64,000 nt of DNA from Clostridiales bacterium DTU089 (GTDB lineage: Bacteria > Bacillota > Clostridia > Oscillospirales > Acutalibacteraceae): assembly GCA_001513045.1 (NCBI GenBank), contig LFSB01000027.1, positions 50,216-114,215 on the forward strand, written 5' to 3'. Numbering within the stretch: position 1 is the stretch's first letter; the number at the start of each line of letters is the position of its first letter. Position numbers and translations under genes: made by a program. This document shows positions 28,370 through 37,016 of the stretch, piece by piece. The notes under the pieces are model-generated. The model made no database searches. It worked only from the letters and a program-made list of their open reading frames with translations, and was not told where the DNA came from.

Positions 28370-28666
28370 TTATTATAGGTAAATTTGCCTGTCTGTGCGG
28401 GAAATGAAGCTTTTGCGATTTTCCCGTCAATCACCCGCCGAGCATCTGTAAGACTCCGCCCGAACGGCAATCGCGGTTAACACCCGATTGAAACAAGCTG
28501 TTTTCGGTATGCGGGTTGCTTCAGATGAACTCACGGGCGGATACCGCCTGCGGGTCTGTTGAATTGTACATCGGTATCACCCCTTTCGGTTCAATCAAAC
28601 GAAGTGTAGGATGAGTCTTTATAATCCACGGTCTTGCCGTTAAACTCTGTTCTCACTTCTTTTGTC
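28370..28666 (-). ncRNA. Structured noncoding RNA, probably raiA-motif class
   Basis: An orphan transcript of about 300 nt with its own promoter and a terminator. Stems visible: AGAAGTG with CACTTC enclosing two hairpins (ACGG/CCGT and GGAT/ATCC), GATTGAA with TTCAATC over about 100 nt, GGCGG/CCGCC, and GCGATT with AATCGC. The central strand holds a ribosome-site-like AAAGGGG, GATACCG and a 16-codon ORF (28578 to 28528). The order of these blocks resembles my memory of the Firmicutes raiA-motif RNA; no covariance search was possible. No raiA gene is adjacent. Confidence 0.55.
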
Positions 28667-28672
28667 ATCTAT

Positions 28673-28701
28673 AACATACCACATCTTTTGTGCATTGTCA
28701 A
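28673..28701 (-). promoter_or_regulatory. Strong promoter of the structured RNA
   Basis: Minus strand TTGACA, 17-base spacer ending TGTGG, then TATGTT (extended -10). It is divergent to the DUF1292 gene promoter. Confidence 0.8.
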
Positions 28702-28760
28702 CAGTTTTTATAAACATTTTTTGATTTTTTTGTGAAATCCTGAATGGAAGCTTTTTATTG

Positions 28761-28789
28761 TTGACTAATTTGAGATTTAAGGTTAGAAT
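28761..28789 (+). promoter_or_regulatory. Promoter of the DUF1292 gene
   Basis: TTGACT, 17-base spacer, TAGAAT. Transcription would start near 28796, just before the mini-ORF. Confidence 0.7.
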
Positions 28790-28813
28790 AATATCAAGGT
28801 AAATCCGAAAACT

Positions 28814-28873
28814 ATGAGAGGAAAAATACCGGGCTGCAAACAACAGCCAACCGGTAAAGACTGCAAACTATGA
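28814..28873 (+). CDS. 19-codon upstream ORF overlapping the DUF1292 start
   Basis: ATG at 28814 opens MRGKIPGCKQQPTGKDCKL and its TGA shares bases with the ATG of the next gene (ATGA). The frame contains a hairpin (GGCTG with CAGCC, extended by ACCGG/CCGGT). The gene that follows has no good ribosome site directly before its ATG, so coupling through this leader is plausible. Whether it is a translated leader or chance is not known. Confidence 0.4.
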   Translation: MRGKIPGCKQQPTGKDCKL

Positions 28874-29196
28874 TTGATGATGAATTCGGACCGGATATTG
28901 TCAGTGTCGTTGATGAGGAAGGCGTCGAACACGTATTTGAGGAGCTTGACCGCATAGAAACCGACGAAGGAAGATATGTCGCCCTTCTCCCCGTCTATGA
29001 TGAAGCCGAGAAAATCCTTGATGAAAGCGGAGAGCTTATTATCCTGCGTGTCGTTGAGGACGAGGAAGGCGAAACATATCTTGAGCCGATTGAAGACGAA
29101 GAGGAATTTAATGAAATAGGGAAAACGTTCGAGTCCCGGCTTGAGGATTACTTTGAGTTTGATGACAACAACGCATCCTCTTCCGATGCAGACTGA
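28870..29196 (+). CDS. DUF1292 family small acidic protein
   Basis: 108 residues, very acidic. DIVSVVDEEGVEHVFEELDRIETDEGRYVALLPV and EGETYLEPIEDEEEFNEIGKTFESRLEDYF fit the DUF1292 (YrzB) family, which often lies near aspS, ruvX or obg-type genes in Firmicutes. Function not established. The C-terminal extension DDNNASSSDAD is low complexity. It is followed directly by the 6S RNA. Confidence 0.85.
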   Translation: MIDDEFGPDIVSVVDEEGVEHVFEELDRIETDEGRYVALLPVYDEAEKILDESGELIILRVVEDEEGETYLEPIEDEEEFNEIGKTFESRLEDYFEFDDNNASSSDAD

Positions 29197-29221
29197 TTAT
29201 TCCCTTTACCGCAACTGAATA

Positions 29222-29408
29222 ACTACCCTGCCTTGTGCGATAATTACGGCTAATATTAACCCAACGATTTATTTAAGGGAGCAGTGACTCCGAGCGGCGG
29301 ATTGCAGACCTCCCGGCTTTTGCCGGACGAAGGGAGCGCGAAACCGCGGGCACGCACCCACCTGCTTTGAGCAGGTTATTATTACCGTTTCCGGCTTGGC
29401 GGGGCTTG
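29222..29408 (+). ncRNA. ssrS: 6S RNA
   Basis: About 187 nt. The terminal stem pairs CCCTGCC (29226-29232) with GGCGGGG (29398-29404). Inside, GGGCACGCACCCACCTGCTTTGAGCAGGTTAT near the 3' side is the closing-stem region typical of Firmicutes 6S, with CTCCCGGCTTTTGCCGGACGAAGGGAG as the apical hairpin and an A/C-rich central bubble mimicking an open promoter. 6S binds sigma-A polymerase. It lies between DUF1292 and mutS2 and ends at a shared terminator. Identity is by structure and recall, not by a covariance search. Confidence 0.75.
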
Positions 29409-29429
29409 TTTATTTTTGGACACAAAAAA

Positions 29430-29452
29430 CTCCGTGCTTTTAATGCACGGAG
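29430..29452. terminator. Bidirectional terminator between 6S RNA and mutS2
   Basis: CTCCGTGC pairs with GCACGGAG. CCTTTTTTATT follows on plus; TTTTTTGTG on minus. Confidence 0.9.
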
Positions 29453-29458
29453 CCTTTT

Positions 29459-31855
29459 TTATTTTATTTCCGCAATAGTTACGCCGTTTTCGCCCTCGCC
29501 GTAGGTTCCGAGGCGGAAGGTTCTTATTTGAGGATGCGCTCTCAGATGCTTTTGAACGGCAGCACGCAACGCGCCGGTTCCCTTGCCGTGAATTATCGTT
29601 ATTTCCTTCAGCCCCGACATTACGGTGCTGTCTATGAAGGCGTCAAGGTCAATGAGTGCCTCATCAACCATTTTTCCGCGCAAATCGCAGCGTGTGTTGA
29701 CCTCCATGTTCAGCCGGCTCTCCGTACCGTTATTTCTCGAAAGCGATGCTTTTTCACTCTCTTTTTTCGCTCCGCTTACAAGGCGCAGCGATGAAATATT
29801 CGCACGCATCTTGAGCATGCCTGCACTTATTTCGACATTGCCGTTTTTATCCGCAATCCTTGTGACGGTTGCATTTTTGCCTATAAGCTTGCAGTATACG
29901 GTATCTCCGGGCTCAAGCTCACGCGGGAGGACATAATCCTCCTCATCATCCTGCACATCTATTACGGGGTCTACAACCTCTCCTATTGCGTTCATGCTCT
30001 GTTTTATCTGTGCGCGCGCACGACGTGCCAGCTCCGCCGTATCCTTTGCTGCCTTTGTCTCTTTTTTCAGCGATTCGATTTGCTGCATAAGAGCTTCCGC
30101 CTCGCGTTTGGCACGCTCAACAATACGTAACGACTCACCTCGCGCCTTTTCAAGCTCGGCTTCGCGTAATTTTTCCATCTCCGCCTTATAGCTTTTTGCG
30201 CGTTCCTTTTCATCTGCGGCCTCAAGCTTCAGCTTTTCAGCAAGCTCGCGCTCGCGTTCCATGTCTATACGGCTCTTTTCAAGAGAATCCACAACATCCT
30301 CAAAGCGTATGTTTTCAGTGGATACAAGGTCCTTTGCGCGCTGTATCACCTCTGAGGATATTCCCAGACGCTCTGATATTGCGAATGCGTTTGAGCGCCC
30401 CGGAACGCCTATAAGCAGCCGGTACGTGGGCTTGAGCGTGTTTACGTCAAATTCGCAGCAGGCGTTTTCCACTCTGTATGTCTGAAGGGCGTATGCCTTC
30501 AGCTCCGCGTAGTGCGTTGTGGCAGCCACCTTTGCGCCCTTTTCAAACAGCTTTTCAAGTATTGCCATGGCAAGCGCCGCACCCTCGACAGGGTCTGTGC
30601 CGGCACCGAGCTCATCTATGAGCACAAGACTGTTTGTGTCCGCAACGGCAAGAATATCAACGATGTTTGTCATGTGAGAGGAAAATGTGGAAAGCGATTG
30701 CTCTATGCTTTGCTCATCGCCTATGTCGGCAAGCACATAATCGAAAACCGAAACCTCGCTTCTGTCATCCGCGGGTATCATCAGCCCGCACATTGCCATA
30801 AGAGTGAGCAGACCTATTGTTTTTATGGCAACCGTCTTACCGCCGGTATTAGGACCTGTTATGACAAGCGTATCAAAATCTCTGCCGAGAGAAATGTCCG
30901 TGGCAACCACCTTGGACGGGTCTATAAGAGGATGGCGTGCGCGTTTGAGCGTTATTACTCCGGAATCATTCAACAGCGGAACGCTCGCTTTCATTGAGTA
31001 TGCAAGCTGTGCCTTGGAAAAAATAAGATTAAGCTCAACCGCACATTCATAGCCCGCCTTTATATCCTCTGCAAAGCTTCCCGCCTCCGCCGAAAGCTCG
31101 GATAAAATACGCTCTATCTCATCGCGCTCCCTGGCTTTGAGAACGCGTATTTCGTTGTTTGCCTCTACCACACCCATGGGCTCAACAAACACCGTGGCTC
31201 CGCTTGAGGAGGTGTCGTGCACGAGGCCTGATATCTCAGAGCGGTTTTCGCTTTTTACAGGAACCACGTAACGTCCGTTTCTCTGCGTAACGATATTATC
31301 CTGCAAAAACTTTGAATATTGAGCCGAGCGTATGATTTTATCAAGCTTTTCGCGCACAGATGACTCCTGTACACGGATTTTTCTGCGTATATCGTAAAGC
31401 TCCGGAGAAGCCGAATCCGACATCTCCTCATCTGATATTATTGCGGAGTTTATTTTGTCCTCCAGATATTTGTTGGGCGTTACGGAGTCGAAAAGGACAT
31501 CTATGCATGTCTCCCCTCCCGAATTGCGCCCGCGCCACTCAACAAGTGAGCGCATCACGCGCAAAACCTCTGAAATTTCCATAAGCTCATGCATTGAGAG
31601 CGTGCTTCCTGCATCCGCGCGGCTCAATGCGTTATTGATGTTGTGAAGTCCGCCGAAGGACGGGCCTCCGAAACGGGCAAGCAGCGAATGTGCTGCCTGG
31701 GTTTGATTAAGCAAAGCCTGAGCAAGACTTATGTCATGCTCGGGCTTTAAATTCAATGCCAGCTCGCGGCTGTCCTCATTTGAGGTTCTGTCCGCGAGCA
31801 TGGCAAGCACCTTATTTAGTTCAAGCGCCTTAAAATGTCGGTTTACAGTTTCCAT
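29459..31855 (-). CDS. mutS2: MutS2 endonuclease/ribosome rescue ATPase
   Basis: 798 residues. Lacks the MutS mismatch-recognition domain, as expected. Walker A GPNTGGKT near residue 335, DELGAGTDP near 420 (Walker B) and ATTHYAELKAY near 450, then a long coiled coil (about 530-640) and an Smr nuclease domain at the end with LRGKMVDEAL and the active-site IHGKGTGALR. MutS2 limits recombination and, in Bacillus, splits collided ribosomes. Its ATG is 9 bases after the proS stop and has only a weak ribosome site, so it is read from the proS transcript. Confidence 0.97.
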   Translation of the reverse strand: METVNRHFKALELNKVLAMLADRTSNEDSRELALNLKPEHDISLAQALLNQTQAAHSLLARFGGPSFGGLHNINNALSRADAGSTLSMHELMEISEVLRVMRSLVEWRGRNSGGETCIDVLFDSVTPNKYLEDKINSAIISDEEMSDSASPELYDIRRKIRVQESSVREKLDKIIRSAQYSKFLQDNIVTQRNGRYVVPVKSENRSEISGLVHDTSSSGATVFVEPMGVVEANNEIRVLKARERDEIERILSELSAEAGSFAEDIKAGYECAVELNLIFSKAQLAYSMKASVPLLNDSGVITLKRARHPLIDPSKVVATDISLGRDFDTLVITGPNTGGKTVAIKTIGLLTLMAMCGLMIPADDRSEVSVFDYVLADIGDEQSIEQSLSTFSSHMTNIVDILAVADTNSLVLIDELGAGTDPVEGAALAMAILEKLFEKGAKVAATTHYAELKAYALQTYRVENACCEFDVNTLKPTYRLLIGVPGRSNAFAISERLGISSEVIQRAKDLVSTENIRFEDVVDSLEKSRIDMERERELAEKLKLEAADEKERAKSYKAEMEKLREAELEKARGESLRIVERAKREAEALMQQIESLKKETKAAKDTAELARRARAQIKQSMNAIGEVVDPVIDVQDDEEDYVLPRELEPGDTVYCKLIGKNATVTRIADKNGNVEISAGMLKMRANISSLRLVSGAKKESEKASLSRNNGTESRLNMEVNTRCDLRGKMVDEALIDLDAFIDSTVMSGLKEITIIHGKGTGALRAAVQKHLRAHPQIRTFRLGTYGEGENGVTIAEIK

Positions 31856-31864
31856 TTATGTGTA

Positions 31865-33307
31865 TCAGTATGCCTTTGCCCAATAGAGTGTATACTTCGC
31901 TTTTTTTCCGCAGCATACGCAGTTTTCGGCAAGCTGCTCCTGCTCAAACGGGATGCAGCGCGAGCCGACTCCCGTAAGCTCCTTGACTTTATCCTCGCAC
32001 GCTTCCTCACCGCACCACATGGTTTTTACAAAGCCGTCACCGTTATCGGCAAGAGCTTTTATTATACCGTCTGTGCTTGTGCAGGAATAGGTACGTTTTT
32101 CAAGATTGTCCAAAGCCTTATTGTAGAGCGAGGAAGCGAGCTCATCGAGCAAAGTTTTTGCAACCTTCTCCAATTCTTCAAATTTTACAAATGTCTTTTC
32201 ACGGTTGTCGCGCCTTACAAGCACACACTGACCGTTTTCAATATCCTTGGGTCCGACCTCAAGCCTGAGAGGCACGCCCTTCATCTCGTATTCCGCAAAC
32301 TTCCAGCCTGCGGAGTTCTCAGAGCAATCCGCCTTTACACGGAAGCCTGCAGCCGAAAGACGTTCTTTTAGCTCCTGCGCCTTTTCAAGCACACCGGGTT
32401 TGTGCTGAGCAATGGGCAGAATCACTATCTGTACGGGAGCAACCGCAGGAGGAAGAACAAGGCCGTTATCGTCGCCGTGTGACATTATAACCGCGCCTAT
32501 AAGACGAGTAGTCACGCCCCACGAGGTCTGATGAACATACTGCTGCTTGTTGTCCTTATCCGTAAACATTATGTTGAAAGCCTTTGCAAAGCCGTCGCCG
32601 AAATAATGGGAGGTTCCCGCCTGAAGCGCCTTACCGTCATGCATAAGCGCCTCTATGGCATAGGTTGCCTCTGCTCCGGCGAACTTGTCGCTTTCCGTCT
32701 TTCTGCCTTTAACAACAGGCATACAAAGCTCTTCGCGGCAGAAATCGGCATAGACGTTGAGCATACGCTCGGTCTCCTCGATTGCCTCCTGTGCGGTGGC
32801 GTGAGCTGTATGCCCCTCCTGCCAGAGAAATTCCCTTGAACGAAGGAAGGGACGCGTGGTCTTTTCCCAACGCACAACGCTGCACCACTGATTATACAGC
32901 TTAGGCAGGTCGCGGTGAGATTGAATTATATTTGCATAATGCTCGCAAAACAGAGTTTCGCTGGTCGGACGCACACAAAGGCGCTCTGCGAGCTTCTCGT
33001 TTCCTCCGTGTGTAACCCATGCGACCTCGGGAGCAAAGCCTTCAACGTGGTCCTTCTCCTTTTCGAGAAGCGACTCGGGAATAAACATCGGCATATATAC
33101 ATTCTCGTGCCCCGTCGCCTTGAAGCGAGAGTCAAGAAGCTTTTGAATATTTTCCCAAATAGCATATCCGTAAGGGCGTATAACCATACAGCCCTTAACG
33201 CTCGAATAATCTATGAGGTCGGCTTTTTTAACAATATCCGTATACCATTGAGCGAAATCAACGTCCATTGACGTTATTTCGTCCACCATCTTTTTCTGTT
33301 CTGCCAT
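31865..33307 (-). CDS. proS: Prolyl-tRNA synthetase, short archaeal/eukaryotic type
   Basis: 480 residues. The short class II ProRS without the editing insert: [39 protein letters not shown] at the start, motif 2 ([24 protein letters not shown]) with the catalytic Arg/Glu near 150, [28 protein letters not shown] near 265, and a C-terminal [18 protein letters not shown] zinc end. Attaches Pro to tRNA-Pro. Bacteria with this type normally rely on a separate YbaK/ProX editor, absent here. It follows acpP by 27 bases. Confidence 0.97.
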   Translation of the reverse strand: MAEQKKMVDEITSMDVDFAQWYTDIVKKADLIDYSSVKGCMVIRPYGYAIWENIQKLLDSRFKATGHENVYMPMFIPESLLEKEKDHVEGFAPEVAWVTHGGNEKLAERLCVRPTSETLFCEHYANIIQSHRDLPKLYNQWCSVVRWEKTTRPFLRSREFLWQEGHTAHATAQEAIEETERMLNVYADFCREELCMPVVKGRKTESDKFAGAEATYAIEALMHDGKALQAGTSHYFGDGFAKAFNIMFTDKDNKQQYVHQTSWGVTTRLIGAVIMSHGDDNGLVLPPAVAPVQIVILPIAQHKPGVLEKAQELKERLSAAGFRVKADCSENSAGWKFAEYEMKGVPLRLEVGPKDIENGQCVLVRRDNREKTFVKFEELEKVAKTLLDELASSLYNKALDNLEKRTYSCTSTDGIIKALADNGDGFVKTMWCGEEACEDKVKELTGVGSRCIPFEQEQLAENCVCCGKKAKYTLYWAKAY

Positions 33308-33334
33308 AAGTTTTACTACTTCCTTAATTTATTA

Positions 33335-33559
33335 TCAGTTTTCTTCAATGAATTTTACAATATCGCCTACGGTTTTTATGCGCGCTATCTCCTCATCGGG
33401 CACCTCAAGGTCAAACTCATCCTCAATTGACATTACAAGGTCAACGACGTCAAGGCTGTCGGCTCCGAGGTCTTCAAGAATGTTGGAATCAAGATTTACC
33501 TCGCTTTCCTCAAGATCAAGCTGCTCACAGATTATCTCTCTGAGTTTTTCAAATATCAT
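33335..33559 (-). CDS. acpP: Acyl carrier protein
   Basis: 74 residues. MIFEKLREIICEQLDLEESEVNLDSNILEDLGADSLDVVDLVMSIEDEFDLEVPDEE has the DSL phosphopantetheine Ser. ATG at 33559 is preceded by GGGAG. First gene of an acpP-proS-mutS2 transcript with a consensus promoter. Confidence 0.97.
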   Translation of the reverse strand: MIFEKLREIICEQLDLEESEVNLDSNILEDLGADSLDVVDLVMSIEDEFDLEVPDEEIARIKTVGDIVKFIEEN

Positions 33560-33604
33560 AACAACAACTCCCATAAAATTTTTAAAAACGCCATGTACAT
33601 GAAG

Positions 33605-33633
33605 ATATTATTTATTTTTCGGGCATTTGTCAA
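33605..33633 (-). promoter_or_regulatory. Consensus promoter of acpP-proS-mutS2
   Basis: Minus strand TTGACA, 17-base spacer, TAATAT, 45 bases before the acpP ATG. Confidence 0.75.
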
Positions 33634-33638
33634 TACCC

Positions 33639-34361
33639 TTATTCAAAAAAGAGTTTATCCAGCCACTTTTCACACATGGGAATCCAGTCCGACACCTCCG
33701 GATTTACGGCTCCGGTGACTCGCTTTGCCACAGCAAGTCCGTGTGAGCCGCTGCCGAATACATGCAGCTCGAACGGAATCTTTTTCTCGGAAAGGGCGGA
33801 AGCAAAGGAGAGCGAGCTTCTGATGGGCACACAGGAATCATCGGCTGTTGAAAAAATAAATGCGGGAGGGGTCTGCTCATCCACCTCTGTGTCAAGCGAA
33901 GGAACATGTGTCGCAAGCGTCTTTGAGTTGCAGATGTCCTCGGTTATGCACGGATAGCCGAGAATCATTGCATTCGGGCGTATTTTTCCCATGGTTCCCA
34001 GAGCGGCGGCAAGATGTCCGCCTGCCGAGAAGCCGCAAACGGCTATTTTTTCCGGAATAACACCCCATTCGGCGCTTCTTTCGCGTATGAGCGCGAGCGC
34101 CTGCTCTGCGTCGTTGAGAGGACGCGGAAACTCCGATGCCTCCTTTAAAGAATAGCGAAGCACAAACGCATTATAGCCCATCGCCAGAAATGCCATTGCT
34201 ATCGGTTCGGCTTCTCTGTCTGAGCACATATAATATCCTCCGCCCGGACAGATAAGTATTGCCGGCCTGGTTTTCATGTTCGGCATTTCCGCAGAAGAGT
34301 CAAGTATATAGGTTGTGAGCGTTACGTTTTCGTTTGTCAGCTTTAAAGTTTCGGTTTTCAT
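33639..34361 (-). CDS. Alpha/beta hydrolase, acetyl-esterase type
   Basis: 240 residues. HGGG-like oxyanion turn (ICPGGGYYMCSDREAEPIA), nucleophile elbow CGFSAGGHLAAALG (GxSxG) near residue 115, FSTADDSCVPIRSSL for the Asp, and GSHGLAVA for the His. This is the esterase/BD-FAE group that deacetylates sugars or short esters; no signal peptide, so cytoplasmic. ATG at 34361 follows GGAGGCGGAG. Lies after ribU by 31 bases. Confidence 0.88.
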   Translation of the reverse strand: MKTETLKLTNENVTLTTYILDSSAEMPNMKTRPAILICPGGGYYMCSDREAEPIAMAFLAMGYNAFVLRYSLKEASEFPRPLNDAEQALALIRERSAEWGVIPEKIAVCGFSAGGHLAAALGTMGKIRPNAMILGYPCITEDICNSKTLATHVPSLDTEVDEQTPPAFIFSTADDSCVPIRSSLSFASALSEKKIPFELHVFGSGSHGLAVAKRVTGAVNPEVSDWIPMCEKWLDKLFFE

Positions 34362-34392
34362 ACTCCGCCTCCCGAATATATTATACAATATG

Positions 34393-34950
34393 TTATACTT
34401 TAATACTTTTCAGAGCCTTTTTCAAGGGGATATACAAAATAAACGACCCTACGGAATTTATAATTGCCTTCAGAGCGTTAAAAGGTATTATTGCGGGTAT
34501 GAGCATATCGGTGACCGCCTGACGCGGTGTGCCCAGGAAATACACGGTGAAAATAAGGTTTAACGGTATCATTGCGGCAACCATTACAACAGAGCCGCAC
34601 ACAAGCCCGAGCACCACTCCTTTTACAGATGGTATCTTTTTATATATAAGTCCGGCAGCAATCAGGAAAAGTCCGGATGCCGCAAAGTGCATGACAAAGC
34701 CCACCCAGCCGCTTGCGGCGCTTACGGTAAGCGCCTGTATGAGCGAAACCACCAGCAATATAAGAAGTCCGGACGGTACGCCGAACATGAATGTGCCTAT
34801 CAGCACAGGCACATCGCCCATATCGTATTCAAGGAACGGCGCAGCCGGTATAAGCGGAAACCTCACCACCATCATCATCACAATTGCAAGCGCTGCGAGC
34901 ATCGCCGAAACGGTAAGACGGCGTATGTTCATCTGTGATTTCTTTTCCAT
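34393..34950 (-). CDS. ribU: ECF transporter substrate-binding component for riboflavin
   Basis: 185 residues, five to six transmembrane helices. RRLTVSAMLAALAIVMMMVVRFPLIPAAPFLEYDMGDVPVLIGTFMFGVPSGLLI matches the RibU S-component with its YDMxDVP loop. It works with shared EcfA/EcfT energising units not present in this window. RBS AAAGGGTGG precedes the ATG at 34950. The FMN riboswitch just upstream gives strong functional support for flavin uptake. Confidence 0.93.
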   Translation of the reverse strand: MEKKSQMNIRRLTVSAMLAALAIVMMMVVRFPLIPAAPFLEYDMGDVPVLIGTFMFGVPSGLLILLVVSLIQALTVSAASGWVGFVMHFAASGLFLIAAGLIYKKIPSVKGVVLGLVCGSVVMVAAMIPLNLIFTVYFLGTPRQAVTDMLIPAIIPFNALKAIINSVGSFILYIPLKKALKSIKV

Positions 34951-34979
34951 TTTCAACCACCCTTTCGGAAAAATATAAA

Positions 34980-35003
34980 ACGCCCCGAATATTCTTCGGG
35001 GCG
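34980..35003 (-). terminator. Riboswitch-linked terminator of ribU
   Basis: Minus strand CGCCCCGAAG with its mirror CTTCGGGGCG region around a short loop, then TTTTATATTTTTCC. The 5' arm is also perfectly complementary to the first conserved strand of the FMN aptamer (CTTCGGGGCG), giving an antiterminator option. Confidence 0.85.
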
Positions 35004-35024
35004 CGACATTGTGTGATGTCACGC

Positions 35025-35183
<159 letters not shown>

Positions 35184-35191
35184 ACAACATC

Positions 35192-35220
35192 AGTATAAGC
35201 CCGTGAGAGGAATATGTCAA
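35192..35220 (-). promoter_or_regulatory. Consensus promoter of the FMN riboswitch transcript
   Basis: Minus strand TTGACA, 17-base spacer, TATACT, just upstream of the aptamer. Confidence 0.85.
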
Positions 35221-35259
35221 CCGGGCGGGACGAATTTTTTTGTTAAAGACTTCGTATTT

Positions 35260-35335
35260 AAATCCCTCCTCTGTCGCATTGCTACCTTTGACAAGGGAGG
35301 CTTTAGCTTGCCGCAAGCCTCAAAAAGCTTATCCC
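35260..35335. repeat. Palindromic REP-like intergenic element
   Basis: About 75 bases between two divergent promoters. CCTCC with GGAGG arms flank CTCTGTCGCATTGCTACCTTTGACA, followed by GAGGCTTTAGCTTGCCGCAAGCCTC, itself a hairpin (GAGGCTT with AAGCCTC). Begins AAATCCCTCC like a second palindrome-rich patch at 46870-46970. Looks like a dispersed Ruminococcaceae-type intergenic repeat; copy number is not visible here. Confidence 0.4.
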
Positions 35336-35355
35336 CTAACCCGTAAATCCCGCTA

Positions 35356-35384
35356 TTGACTTTTCTCGGGACATGTAATATAAT
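35356..35384 (+). promoter_or_regulatory. Promoter of the tyrS T-box leader
   Basis: TTGACT, 17-base spacer, TATAAT. Confidence 0.85.
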
Positions 35385-35393
35385 CCTTCCATC

Positions 35394-35672
35394 GGCTGTG
35401 ACGGGAAGAAGTACCGTTTTGTGTGTCCGGCAAAGAGAGCCTCCGGTTGGTGCAAGGAGGCGCGGAGAGCACGGGAAATACATCCCCGAGCTGCGAGGCT
35501 GAAAGCAGCGTCAATTAGGCTTCGCCGTGTGCGCGCGTTAAAGCGTTTGGGTATAAAAGGGCACACTCCCCTTTCGCACCCGCAAAGGCAACAGCTGTGA
35601 GGCTGCTGCAAACAAGAGGTGGTACCGCGATTTATTCGCCCTCTGTCAATCAGACAGGGGGATTTTTTATCC
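35394..35672 (+). promoter_or_regulatory. T-box riboswitch for tyrS
   Basis: Stem I with AGAGAGCCTCCGGTTGGTGCAAGGAGG, a specifier triplet TAC (35479-35481, Tyr) in GGAAATACATCC, the T-box core AAGAGGTGGTACCGCG (35614-35629) and terminator CCCTCTGTC/GACAGGGGG followed by TTTTTT. Uncharged tRNA-Tyr would stabilise the antiterminator and switch tyrS on. Confidence 0.97.
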
Positions 35673-35701
35673 CCCGAAACAAAACACAGGAGGAAAATCA
35701 G

Positions 35702-36928
35702 ATGAAAATTTATGAGGAACTCGTAGCAAGAGGGCTTATTGCCCAGGTTACGGATGAGGAGCACATCAAAGACCTCATCAACAACGGCAAGGCTACATTT
35801 TACATCGGCTTTGACTGCACGGCGGACAGCCTTACCGCCGGTCACTTCATGGCTCTTACACTTATGAAAAGGCTTCAGCTTGCCGGCAACAAGCCCATAG
35901 CGCTCATCGGCGGCGGTACAACCCTTATAGGTGACCCCTCCGGCAGAAGTGATATGAGAAAGATGCTCACAAAAGAAGATATCGACCATAACGCCGAGTG
36001 CTTCAAGCGCCAGATGGAGCGCTTTATCGACTTCGGCGAGGGCAAGGCGCAGATGATTAACAATGCCGACTGGCTGCTCAAGCTCAACTATGTTGAGCTG
36101 CTCAGAGATGTCGGAGCGTGCTTCTCGGTAAACAATATGCTGCGCGCCGAATGCTATAAGCAGAGAATGGAAAAGGGTCTGAGCTTCCTTGAATTCAACT
36201 ACATGATAATGCAATCCTATGATTTCTATTATCTTTTCCGCAACTACGACTGCAACCTGCAGTTCGGCGGCGATGACCAGTGGAGCAATATGCTCGGCGG
36301 CACCGAGCTTATAAGAAGAAAGCTCGGCAAGGACGCCAACGCGATGACAATAACTCTTCTTACGGATTCACAGGGTCACAAGATGGGCAAGACTGCCGGA
36401 AATGCAGTATGGCTTGACCCGAACAAAACCTCACCCTATGATTTCTATCAGTATTGGCGCAATGTCGCCGACAGCGATGTGCTCAAATGTATACGTATGC
36501 TCACCTTCCTTCCGCTCGAACAGATTGATGAGATGGATTCGTGGGAGGGCAGCAAGCTTAATGAAGCAAAGGAAATTCTCGCCTATGAGCTGACAAAGCT
36601 TGTTCACGGCGAAGAGGAGGCGCAAAAGGCGCAGTCGGCAGCGAAGGCACTTTTCGGCGGCGGAGCCGACAGTGAAAATATGCCCTCAACCACAATAACC
36701 GCAGTGGACTTTACCGACGGTGCAATCGGAGTTATAGACCTGCTTGTGAAAGCCTCTCTCGCCTCCTCCAGGGGCGAAGCAAGACGACTTATCGAGCAGG
36801 GCGGCGTAAGCGTTGACGATGAAAAAGTCGCCTCATTTGCAGCTGTAATAAGCACTGATGCTTTTTCAAAGGGCAGTATTATAATCAAAAAGGGTAAGAA
36901 GATATTCCACAAAATCGTGCTTGCATAA
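35702..36928 (+). CDS. tyrS: Tyrosyl-tRNA synthetase
   Basis: 408 residues. FYIGFDCTADSLTAGHFMALTLMKRLQ holds the HIGH-type motif (as AGHF), GGDDQWSNMLGG the tyrosine pocket, and KMGKTAG the KMSKS signature near residue 230. The C-terminal S4 domain (SSRGEARRLIEQGGVSVDDEKV) follows. Controlled by the tyrosine T-box upstream. ATG at 35702 has AGGAGGAAA before it. Confidence 0.97.
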   Translation: MKIYEELVARGLIAQVTDEEHIKDLINNGKATFYIGFDCTADSLTAGHFMALTLMKRLQLAGNKPIALIGGGTTLIGDPSGRSDMRKMLTKEDIDHNAECFKRQMERFIDFGEGKAQMINNADWLLKLNYVELLRDVGACFSVNNMLRAECYKQRMEKGLSFLEFNYMIMQSYDFYYLFRNYDCNLQFGGDDQWSNMLGGTELIRRKLGKDANAMTITLLTDSQGHKMGKTAGNAVWLDPNKTSPYDFYQYWRNVADSDVLKCIRMLTFLPLEQIDEMDSWEGSKLNEAKEILAYELTKLVHGEEEAQKAQSAAKALFGGGADSENMPSTTITAVDFTDGAIGVIDLLVKASLASSRGEARRLIEQGGVSVDDEKVASFAAVISTDAFSKGSIIIKKGKKIFHKIVLA

Positions 36929-36949
36929 GACAACAGACAAACAAAAAGC

Positions 36950-36985
36950 GCGGCGGACCGAGAAGTCCGTCGCGTTTGCTTTTTA
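36950..36985. terminator. Terminator after tyrS
   Basis: GCGGCGGAC with GTCCGTCGC around CGAGAA, then TTTGCTTTTTATT. The minus strand also has a T-rich tail, so it may serve the converging small SOS gene. Confidence 0.8.
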
Positions 36986-37016
36986 TTAAAGCATTTATAT
37001 GGGATATCAAAGAAGT

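Noticed and set aside
28592..28669. 25-codon ORF at the start of the structured RNA
   Set aside because: Its ATG would coincide with the transcription start and has no ribosome site; the bases are better explained by stems.
34529..34978. 149-codon plus-strand frame
   Set aside because: Antisense of ribU; low complexity and no ribosome site.
35336..36214. 292-codon minus-strand frame
   Set aside because: Covers the T-box leader and the antisense of tyrS; no plausible product.
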